From Mesorhizobium sp. M1B.F.Ca.ET.045.04.1.1 (lineage in GTDB: Bacteria > Pseudomonadota > Alphaproteobacteria > Rhizobiales > Rhizobiaceae), in assembly GCF_003952465.1 (NCBI RefSeq), contig NZ_CP034448.1, positions 2,008,501 to 2,072,500 of the forward strand: DNA of 64,000 nt. The letters run 5' to 3'. The position numbers were made by a program, and so were the translations under genes. The notes beneath the pieces are model-generated. The model was not told the origin of the DNA. It made no database searches and saw nothing but the letters and a program-made list of their open reading frames with translations. Of the stretch, positions 54,920 through 64,000 are shown piece by piece. The first letter of the stretch is position 1. The number at the start of each line of letters is the position of its first letter.

Positions 54920-54948
54920 CTTGAGAGCCTGTCATCCCCGCACCATAT
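54920..54948 (+). promoter_or_regulatory. heat-shock (RpoH) promoter of clpB
   Basis: CTTGAG (54920-54925), exactly 17 bases, then CCATAT (54943-54948). This fits the rhizobial RpoH consensus CTTGAA-N17-CCANAT with one change in the -35 box. It lies 94 bases before the clpB start. Confidence 0.7.
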
Positions 54949-55041
54949 CTCGCCCGAACAGGACTCGGCTCGAATGGGCGGGTCCGTCACCGCAATCTGA
55001 TCCGGTGCCGCAAAGCGGGCCGGTGATGGAAGGAGACAGAT

Positions 55042-57648
<2,607 letters not shown>

Positions 57649-57671
57649 ATTCGAGCTCCAGCGTATGAACG

Positions 57672-57713
57672 GGAGCGCGTGGCGCCGGATCGGTGCCGCG
57701 CGCTCTTGCTTTT
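57672..57713 (+). terminator. terminator of clpB
   Basis: GAGCGCGTGGCGCC (57673-57686) pairs with GGTGCCGCGCGCTC (57692-57705), with two G-U pairs, followed by TTGCTTTT. Confidence 0.75.
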
Positions 57714-57746
57714 CGACAGGGCCATATCGCAAAACCGATACCGATC

Positions 57747-57853
57747 CTAAAGCAGGTCGCGTGAAAAAGGATTCACGCGGCCTGCTTTAGGTTCTTGATT
57801 TTAAGCATGTCTTCGTCCCGAAACCGGGCCCACTTTCGGGAGACATGCTTTAG
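57747..57853. repeat. RIME-like double palindrome, family B, copy 3 (variant)
   Basis: First palindrome CTAAAGCAGGTCGCGTGAA (57747-57765) with TTCACGCGGCCTGCTTTAG (57772-57790); second AAGCATGTCTTCGTCCCGAA facing TTTCGGGAGACATGCTT (57834-57850). Same design as copies 1 and 2 with coordinated changes in both arms of each stem. Confidence 0.85.
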
Positions 57854-57873
57854 TTATCGGAAAGGGGCGATTC

Positions 57874-58233
57874 GTGAAGCTCGAGGACTATAACGGCTTC
57901 TGCGCCTCGCTGCCTGCCGCGACGCATGTCGTGCAGTGGGGCGGCGCTCACGTCTGGAAGGTCGGCGGCAAGGTGTTCGCGATCGGCGGGCACGACCGGG
58001 AGGGCCAAGTCTTCGTCACCTTCAAATGCTCCGACATGGCCTTTGACGTGCTGAAGGAACAGCCGGGCTGCCGGCCCGCGCCTTACCTTGCCTCGCGCGG
58101 CATGAAATGGATCCAGCGCCAGACAAGCCAGAGCGTGGATGATGCCGCGCTGAAGGACTATCTGCGCGAAAGCCATCGCCTGGTTAAGCTGAAGCTGACG
58201 AGACTGGCACGCAGCGAACTGGGCCTGGGCTGA
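57874..58233 (+). CDS. MmcQ/YjbR family protein
   Basis: 119 residues from GTG 57874 (GAAAGGGG upstream). The sequence follows the MmcQ/YjbR (cyaY-like DNA-binding) fold: MKLEDYNGFCASLPAATHVVQW (shortened here), WKVGGKVFAIGG, VTFKCSDMAFDVLKEQPG, PYLASRGMKWIQ. DNA or protein contact is assumed from the fold; the function is unknown. It is flanked upstream by a family B repeat. Confidence 0.83.
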   Translation: MKLEDYNGFCASLPAATHVVQWGGAHVWKVGGKVFAIGGHDREGQVFVTFKCSDMAFDVLKEQPGCRPAPYLASRGMKWIQRQTSQSVDDAALKDYLRESHRLVKLKLTRLARSELGLG

Positions 58234-58375
58234 CATTCGGTTCGGGATCATGGTGAAACGCCGGAAATCCGCCATCTTCATGCCCGGTTCATATTGGAAC
58301 CTTAATTTTGGTAACTGGTTTGCTGGCGAAGGGGTCGCCTGCCAAAACCCAAGTCGCCCGGAGAGTCTGACCCTC

Positions 58376-59911
58376 ATGCTGCGCACGATCTTTTCCCTTT
58401 CGGCACTCGCGGCCGGGCTGGTCTCTTCTGGCGCGCTCGCGGCGCCGAGTCCGGACGGCGCGCAGTTGCCGGTTAGGCACGCGCAGCACGGCGCGATCAT
58501 GCTCGCCCAGGACGGCAACATCGACATCTACTACGATGCCAGGGGCAACCGGGTGCTTGTCGACGCCGACACTGGCAAGGTGATCGCCATTCAGCCGCCG
58601 CAGAGCAGGCTCGACCGCCGGGCGCTGCGCCGCCAGCTGCGGATGCAGGAGCTCGGGCGCGCGCCGGTCGAGGACGACGACCGCTACTATCTCGACAACC
58701 CCGACGACATGGCCCGCTTCCGCCGCAAGCAGCTGGAAGAAAACGGCAGGGTCATTCCGCCGCCGGTCGACGAATACGACGATAATTCTGTCGATGCCTA
58801 TCCGCCGGCGCCCAACAATGATGAAGGCTATGCAACCACCTATCCGGAGGTGCCCGAGTCTGACACCATCAAGCGCCAGCCTCTGAACGAGGCATCGATC
58901 GATCCGGCGCAGCCTGGCCAAGGCGAAGTGCTGCAGACCAATCCGGAGACGCAGGCCGCGCTGCCGCCGGACACCGGCGGCAAGGCCACCGTCGACCCGT
59001 CGCTGTCGCTCGGCGTGCGCCAGGACGTGGCCGAACTTCAGGTGCTGCTCGACCGCGGCGGTGCCTCGCCGGGTGTCATCGACGGCCGTTTCGGCTCGAA
59101 TGTCGATAAGGCTTTGGCCGCCTATAACCAGATCACAGGCAGCAATCTGAAATCGACCGACGCAGTCGGCATCAAGGCGGCGCTCGCCCAGTCGGGCGGC
59201 GATGCCTTCGCTTCCTATACGATCACGCCCGAAGACGCGGCCGGTCCCTATGTCGCTTCGATCCCGGAAGATTACAGCCAGAAGGCCAAGCTCGACCGCA
59301 TGGGCTACACCTCGGTCACCGAGGCGCTCGCCGAGCGCTTCCACATGGACGAGAACTACCTGAAGTCGATCAACAAAGGGCTCGACTTCAACCGCCCCGG
59401 CACGATCGTCAAGGTCGCCAATTTCGGCAGGCTGGTGTCGACGCCGGTTGCCCGCATCGTCGCCGACAAGGACAAGAAGGAAGTCTTCGCCTATGATGCG
59501 GGCGGCAAGCTGGTCGCGGCCTATCCGGCCACAATCGGCTCGGCTGACACGCCGTCGCCTACCGGTATCCATACCGTGTCGCGCATCGCGCTCGACCCCA
59601 ACTACACCTACAATCCCAACATCAATTTCAAGCAAGGCCAGAACGACAAGATCCTGACCATCCCGCCCGGGCCGAACGGTCCCGTGGGCTCGGTCTGGAT
59701 TGCGCTCGACAAGCCGACCTACGGCATCCACGGGACGCCCGATCCTTCCAAGATCGGCAAGACCGAGAGCCATGGCTGCGTGCGTCTGACCAACTGGGAC
59801 GCGCGCGAACTCGCCAAGCTGGTGTCGCCAGGCGTCACCGTGGAATTCGTCGGCGGACCAACGATCGCGGATGTTGGCGGGACCTCAACCGATGATTTTA
59901 CGCAGCAATGA
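58376..59911 (+). CDS. L,D-transpeptidase (YkuD domain) with peptidoglycan-binding repeat
   Basis: Exported cell-wall enzyme, 511 residues. Signal peptide 1-22 or so (MLRTIFSLSALAAGLVSSGALA). Residues about 35-200 are an acidic, disordered region, then a PG_binding-type unit (VAELQVLLDRGGASPGVIDGRF), and a C-terminal YkuD domain with H-x14-S-H-G-C: YGIHG and catalytic Cys468 in SHGCVRL. It forms 3-3 crosslinks or anchors proteins to peptidoglycan. Its last 27 bases overlap the end of the convergent TMEM175 gene. Confidence 0.92.
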   Translation: MLRTIFSLSALAAGLVSSGALAAPSPDGAQLPVRHAQHGAIMLAQDGNIDIYYDARGNRVLVDADTGKVIAIQPPQSRLDRRALRRQLRMQELGRAPVEDDDRYYLDNPDDMARFRRKQLEENGRVIPPPVDEYDDNSVDAYPPAPNNDEGYATTYPEVPESDTIKRQPLNEASIDPAQPGQGEVLQTNPETQAALPPDTGGKATVDPSLSLGVRQDVAELQVLLDRGGASPGVIDGRFGSNVDKALAAYNQITGSNLKSTDAVGIKAALAQSGGDAFASYTITPEDAAGPYVASIPEDYSQKAKLDRMGYTSVTEALAERFHMDENYLKSINKGLDFNRPGTIVKVANFGRLVSTPVARIVADKDKKEVFAYDAGGKLVAAYPATIGSADTPSPTGIHTVSRIALDPNYTYNPNINFKQGQNDKILTIPPGPNGPVGSVWIALDKPTYGIHGTPDPSKIGKTESHGCVRLTNWDARELAKLVSPGVTVEFVGGPTIADVGGTSTDDFTQQ

Positions 59912-60517
59912 GCCGCGCAGTGCGGCGGCATAGATCAGCTGCACCAGCAAAATGAAGGCGATGCTCGCCAGCGGGGTGATGAGGCAAAGTGCCGTGCCGA
60001 TCGCCCACAGGATCTGTGCCTTGACGATGCGCTGATAGACGACACGCTTCGTTTCCGCATCGACGTCCTGTGCCAGCATGCCATTCCTGTCGGCATACCA
60101 CCAGCTGGCGAACAGCGTGGCGCCGAGCATCAGAAGGTTCAGCCAGTAGACGAGCACCGCGATCCGGAATTCGAGGAAATCGGCCAGCAAGTCGGTGGAA
60201 AACGGTAACAGCGCGATAAAGGCGAGAAAGCTGAGATTGAGCGTCGCCAGTCGCCGGTCCGATTTGGCGATCAGGCTGTGCTGCGCCTGCTGGCCGAACC
60301 AGAAGATGGTCAGCGTCAGGAAGCTCAGCGCATAGGTCAGGAAGCGCGGCGCAAGAGCCAGGACAGCCGCAAGCAGTTCGCTTTCCGAGCGCACCGCCTC
60401 ATGCGACGGCACCCTGATCTCGAGCACGATCAAGGTGAGCGCGATGGCAAAGACGCCGTCGGTTATGCCGACGATGCGCCCGCGCCCTTCGGCTGACGGT
60501 TCGAGCGGTCGCTTCAT
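59885..60517 (-). CDS. TMEM175-family potassium channel protein (DUF1211)
   Basis: 210 residues from ATG 60517, with GGGGGAAA before it. Six spans are apparent; the pore-helix signature TDGVFAIALTLIVLE at 19-33 matches the (F)SDGVFAIA motif of bacterial TMEM175 channels, which conduct K+. The channel normally forms a tetramer. No partner gene is evident. Confidence 0.88.
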   Translation of the reverse strand: MKRPLEPSAEGRGRIVGITDGVFAIALTLIVLEIRVPSHEAVRSESELLAAVLALAPRFLTYALSFLTLTIFWFGQQAQHSLIAKSDRRLATLNLSFLAFIALLPFSTDLLADFLEFRIAVLVYWLNLLMLGATLFASWWYADRNGMLAQDVDAETKRVVYQRIVKAQILWAIGTALCLITPLASIAFILLVQLIYAAALRGSLLRKIIG

Positions 60518-60678
60518 GCTTTCCCCCTTTTGCGCATAATGTGGGAACCTAGCACGCAACTGTCGGTTTGCATCAAGACTGGCAACCACCTCGCCATGCG
60601 GCCAGTGCAATCTGGTTTCAAGAACAGCAATCCTCTGGCTCGTTGTTGGGAATGGGCCGGAGAGCTAAGCAGGTTTTC

Positions 60679-62235
60679 ATGTCATCCTCGAACGAAGCTA
60701 CCGCCGATTCGCTTTCGACCGCGCAGCGCGCGAACGGCACGTTCTGCCCGCAGACGCGGCGCAAGTTCGTGCTGGTCGCGGCGATCCTGGCCTCGGCGCT
60801 CGGCTTCATCGACGGTTCGGTCCTGGCGATCGCCATGCCGGCGCTGCGCGTCGATCTCGGCGCCAGCCTGGCGGCAGCGCAGTGGATCTCCAACGCCTAC
60901 GCGCTGACGCTTTCGGCGCTGATTCTGGCAGGGGGTGCGGCCGGCGACCGGTTCGGACTGCGGCGCGCATTCGTGACCGGCATCGCGCTCTTCATCGCCG
61001 CTTCGCTTGCCTGCGCGCTGGCGCCCAATCCGGCGGTGCTGATCGGCTTCCGCGCCATCCAAGGCATCGGCGCCGCCATCATGGTGCCGGGCAGCCTCGC
61101 CATCATCGCCAAGGCCTACCCGAAGAAAGAGCGCGGCCGGGCGATCGGCATCTGGGCGGCTGCTTCGGCGCTGACGACGGCGCTCGGCCCGGTGCTCGGC
61201 GGCTTCGTGCTGTCGACCTTCGGCAACGGTGTCTGGCGCGCGATCTTTGCCGTCAACCTGCCGCTCGGACTGGTTTCGATCTATCTGCTGCTCGTCAAGA
61301 TCCCGGCCGACCAGCCGACCGAAAAGCGCAGCCTCGACCTTGGCGGCGCGGCGCTCGCCACGCTGGCCTTCGGATCGCTGGCTTATGGATTGACGGCAAT
61401 GAAAGCCGAGGGAGGCGGGATGATGGCCGGGCCGGCGATCGTCGCCGGCGTGGTCCTGCTTTTCGTCTTCATCCTTTATGAGCGCTGGCAGCGCGAGCCG
61501 ATGATCGATCTCGGCCTGTTTCGCATCGGCGCTTTCGCCGGCGCCAATCTCGCGACCTTCTTCCTCTATTTCGCGCTGTCGGCGAACCTGTTCTACCTGC
61601 CGATGGTTCTGATCGCAGGCTGGGGACTGAGCTCGGCCGAGGTCGGCTTCATCTTCCTGCCGCTGTCGGCGTTGATCGCGCTGCTGTCGGGGCCGGTCGG
61701 CCAGTGGTCCGACAAGATCGGCCCGCGCCTGCCGATCGCCGCCGGCAGTTTTGTGGTCGCCATCGCCTTTGCCGGCATGGCGCTGCTCGCCCATGCCGGC
61801 ATCCATAATTTCTGGACCGGGATCTTTCCGCTGATGGCGCTGATGGGTCTCGGCATGGCGCTGGTGGTGTCGCCGCTGTCGACGGCGATCATGACTTCCG
61901 TCGAGGACAAGGACACGGGCGCGGCGTCGGGCATCAACAACGCCGTTTCGCGCATCGGCGGGCTGATCGCGGTGGCGGCAATGGGTTCGCTCGCGGCTTT
62001 CGTCTATGCGCGATTGACCGGCAATTCCGCCGGCATGCCCGGTTTCGGCGAACCGCCCACGTCCGGGCTCGCTGCCGATCTCGACGCATTGAGGATTTCG
62101 GCAAGCGATTCGGCTTTTGCCGCGGTTGCCGCCGTCACGACGCTGCTTTGCCTGCTGTCGTCGATCGTCGCCTGGTTCACCGTGCCTGGACAGGCGCTGC
62201 CGTGGCCGCAGCAAACGAATGATTCGCGCGATTAG
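60679..62235 (+). CDS. MFS transporter, DHA2 (14-span) family
   Basis: Proton-driven exporter of 518 residues, most likely for drugs or small toxic molecules. The start at 60679 removes a 37-codon upstream extension without character. The first span has LASALGFIDGSVLAIAMPAL (typical of DHA2), loop 2-3 has GGAAGDRFGLRRAF (motif A), and GPVLGGFV is motif C. Fourteen spans can be counted. No regulator lies next to it. Confidence 0.88.
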   Translation: MSSSNEATADSLSTAQRANGTFCPQTRRKFVLVAAILASALGFIDGSVLAIAMPALRVDLGASLAAAQWISNAYALTLSALILAGGAAGDRFGLRRAFVTGIALFIAASLACALAPNPAVLIGFRAIQGIGAAIMVPGSLAIIAKAYPKKERGRAIGIWAAASALTTALGPVLGGFVLSTFGNGVWRAIFAVNLPLGLVSIYLLLVKIPADQPTEKRSLDLGGAALATLAFGSLAYGLTAMKAEGGGMMAGPAIVAGVVLLFVFILYERWQREPMIDLGLFRIGAFAGANLATFFLYFALSANLFYLPMVLIAGWGLSSAEVGFIFLPLSALIALLSGPVGQWSDKIGPRLPIAAGSFVVAIAFAGMALLAHAGIHNFWTGIFPLMALMGLGMALVVSPLSTAIMTSVEDKDTGAASGINNAVSRIGGLIAVAAMGSLAAFVYARLTGNSAGMPGFGEPPTSGLAADLDALRISASDSAFAAVAAVTTLLCLLSSIVAWFTVPGQALPWPQQTNDSRD

Positions 62236-62244
62236 AGTGGTTTA

Positions 62245-62293
62245 TTCGCAATTCCGGACGGAAAACCGCTGCACACTTTTCCTGGAATTGCTC
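62245..62293. repeat. intergenic palindrome, family A, copy 4
   Basis: CAATTCC (62249-62255) and GGAATTG (62284-62290) around GGACGGAAAACCGCTGCACA. It abuts the stop codon of the M23 peptidase gene (62292-62294), so its hairpin would form right at the end of that gene's message. Confidence 0.85.
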
Positions 62294-64000
62294 AGTTGGG
62301 AAGCTGCGATTCGGTCTTGGCGCTGGCGACCTTCAGCGAATTTCCGTCTTCCTGCTTGAGCAGGTCGTCGATGCGCTCGCGCTCTTTTTTGAAGGCGACG
62401 AGATCGTCGCCCTTCAGCACCTTGCCGACCGGCAAGCGGACGCGCATCGAATCGACCTTGGTGCCGTTGACGATCAGCTCGTAGTGAAGGTGCGGGCCGG
62501 TGGAGAGGCCGGTCTGGCCGAGATAGCCGATGACCTGGCCCTGCCGGACATGGACGCCAGGCTCGATGCCTTTGGCGAAGGCGCTCTGGTGATTGTACGA
62601 GGTTTCATAGCCATTGGCGTGGCGGAGGATGATCTGCTTGCCGTAGCCTCCGGCCCAGCCGGCCTTCTCGACCACGCCGTTGCCGGCGGCAATGATCGGC
62701 GATCCTATCGGAGCGGCCCAGTCGGTGCCGGTGTGCATGCGGACATAACCGAGGATAGGGTGCCGCCGTGCGCCGAAGCCGGAGGTGAAGCGCCCGTTGG
62801 GCAGCGGGTTGCGCAACAGGAACTGCTTGGCGCTGCTGCCGTTCTCGTCGAAATAGTCGGTGCTGCCGTCCTGCATCTGGAAGCGGTAGAAATTCCGCAT
62901 CTGTCCGCCGAAGTTGGCCGAAACGTAGAGAAGCTCGGAATCGTCGGAAGTCTGGTCGTCGCCGTCAGGCTGCGAGAACAGCACCTCCAGGCGATCGGAA
63001 GGCGAAAGCCGCGACTGGAAATCGACGTCCGAGGCAAGAAGCTTGATCAGCTTCTGCGTCATCGATTTCGACATGCCGTAGGAATAGGCGGCACGATAGA
63101 TGCCGTCATAGACATTGGGCAGGTTGCCGCGCACCACCACCGGCGGCGAATCGTCGAACGCCGTCAGCAATTCGGGATTGGGCGCCGGCTCCTGAGCCGG
63201 CACCAACTGCCCGCGATCGTCCAGCGCGATGGTCACGATATGGGTGGTGCGGTCGTAAACGCTGGTGCGGACCACCTTGGCGATGTCGCCGCGCAGCTCG
63301 AGGCCGACGCGCAGCACCGTTCCCGCCTTGAGCGCCGTCGCGTTCAAGAGCTTGCCGATCGCTTCAGCCATGCCGGTGGCGTCGTCGCCGGTGTAGCCCG
63401 AGTCGGCGAAGGCCTCGGCGATGTCCGTATCCTGGGTGAAAGGGATGATTTCCTCGGCAAAGGCCGGCGCCTGATCGTCCGGCGTGGCGCGCGCCGACAC
63501 CGAGACGTTCTCCGGCGTGATCTTGACGTCGTAGGAGCCGGCCATGCTCTCGGCGAAAGCGTCGCCGAATCGCTGCGGGTCGACATAATGAAGCGCCGCC
63601 ACCTGGACGGCGCCGTCGCTCAAGCCGTTGCCGGCCTCGCGCACCACCTTTTCCACCTCGTCGGCGGAGAGGTCGCTCTTTTCGTCGAAGGACGCCGTCT
63701 CGATCGGAAAATCGACCGTCTTCAGGCTCATCTCGCTTTCGACCTTGGCGCCGTAGATCTGGCCGGCGGCCGCGGCGGCGGAAGCCGGCTGGGCGTTGTC
63801 GTCGCCGTCGTCGCCAAAGACCTGCATCGGGTCGAAGGGCGGGTAGGGGCGGTTGGTGGTGTGGCCGGCCGCGAGCGCCATCTTGATCTGCACGAAGGGC
63901 ATAGTGTGGATAACATCGCGGTCGCCGACCTTGGTGACCATCGACACTTCCATGCGCCGGCGGTCCTTGGCCCTGGCGATCTGGCGCGGCGCGACCAGCC
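62292..64000 (-). CDS. M23 (LytM) family metallopeptidase, partial at right edge
   Basis: Cell-wall endopeptidase; the reading frame is open to the window edge, so the N-terminus lies outside. A Met at 63953 is in-frame but the frame continues upstream without a stop. The C-terminal M23 domain holds the zinc ligands in RMHTGTDWAAP and HLHYEL, preceded by GRFTSGFGARRHPILGYV. The middle region carries repeats of beta-rich modules (LNATALKAGTVLRVGLELRG; SDVDFQSRLSPSDRLEVLFS) of the MepM/ShyA type. It cuts peptidoglycan crosslinks. Confidence 0.9.
   Translation of the reverse strand, partial: LVAPRQIARAKDRRRMEVSMVTKVGDRDVIHTMPFVQIKMALAAGHTTNRPYPPFDPMQVFGDDGDDNAQPASAAAAAGQIYGAKVESEMSLKTVDFPIETASFDEKSDLSADEVEKVVREAGNGLSDGAVQVAALHYVDPQRFGDAFAESMAGSYDVKITPENVSVSARATPDDQAPAFAEEIIPFTQDTDIAEAFADSGYTGDDATGMAEAIGKLLNATALKAGTVLRVGLELRGDIAKVVRTSVYDRTTHIVTIALDDRGQLVPAQEPAPNPELLTAFDDSPPVVVRGNLPNVYDGIYRAAYSYGMSKSMTQKLIKLLASDVDFQSRLSPSDRLEVLFSQPDGDDQTSDDSELLYVSANFGGQMRNFYRFQMQDGSTDYFDENGSSAKQFLLRNPLPNGRFTSGFGARRHPILGYVRMHTGTDWAAPIGSPIIAAGNGVVEKAGWAGGYGKQIILRHANGYETSYNHQSAFAKGIEPGVHVRQGQVIGYLGQTGLSTGPHLHYELIVNGTKVDSMRVRLPVGKVLKGDDLVAFKKERERIDDLLKQEDGNSLKVASAKTESQLPN

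Overview
The window is a high-GC, densely coded chromosomal stretch from an alphaproteobacterium of the order Rhizobiales, most likely Mesorhizobium or a close relative. This rests on recognised gene sets and gene order: lysC-ptsP-prfA-prmC-DUF4167-clpB; argJ-GNAT-nudix; grxC-nitrilase-DUF1178; hbd-etfA-etfB-rhomboid-cobalamin adenosyltransferase; and on rhizobial intergenic palindromes (RIME-like and related repeats). No species can be fixed from sequence reading alone.

Layout. 0.1-5.3 kb: a glycerol-3-phosphate type ABC importer operon (ugpB-A-E-C) ending in a metallophosphoesterase that probably supplies the glycerophosphodiesterase step. 5.3-9.2 kb: an oppositely oriented Fbp-type ferric iron importer (fbpA-B-C) with an iron-box-like operator. 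9.4-10.6 kb: an ECF sigma factor and its NrsF-type membrane anti-sigma factor. 10.7-12.7 kb: a membrane PAS-GGDEF diguanylate cyclase. 12.7-17.4 kb (minus): hydroxybutyryl-CoA dehydrogenase, both electron transfer flavoprotein subunits, a rhomboid protease, a cobalamin adenosyltransferase and a HIG1-like membrane protein. 17.4-24.2 kb: assorted genes (SDR, YihY, a frameshifted EamA transporter, GluQ-RS, AlkA, HNH nuclease, DsbB, YqaA). 24.5 kb: tRNA-Leu(CAA). 24.6-28.5 kb (minus): a polysaccharide-type flippase, a FemAB/BioF2-like acyltransferase and a secreted beta-propeller. 28.8-33.0 kb: an accessory block with an exported protein, a short DUF1127-like protein, a DUF4242 protein and a large LuxR-type ATPase regulator, interspersed with repeats. 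33.2-41.3 kb: secA, a parvulin, a TetR regulator, a damaged argJ, a GNAT, a nudix hydrolase and a lone Flp pilin. 41.3-47.4 kb: methyltransferase, comF, grxC, nitrilase, DUF1178, a divergent MarR/EamA pair, ubiG and a small ABM-like protein. 47.6-57.6 kb: the lysC to clpB core block. 57.9-64 kb: MmcQ-like protein, L,D-transpeptidase, TMEM175 channel, MFS exporter and a LytM peptidase that runs off the right edge.

The strongest second-look items are: (i) an argJ reading frame broken by an apparent internal deletion that removes a conserved stretch of the alpha chain; (ii) an ECF promoter with spacing GTAACA-N16-CGAA directly before the sigma/anti-sigma pair; (iii) a TGA-N9-TCA iron box before fbpA; (iv) a 22-bp-phased direct repeat between the LuxR-type ATPase regulator and the DUF4242 gene, whose cassette is bracketed by two same-orientation RIME-like repeats; (v) an RpoH-type promoter before clpB; (vi) a perfect MarR half-site palindrome; and (vii) several families of intergenic palindromes, including three very large two-armed elements. 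I saw no phage, insertion sequence, CRISPR array or obvious defence island. I do not claim a wholly new system; the LuxR/DUF4242 cassette is the best candidate for something undescribed.
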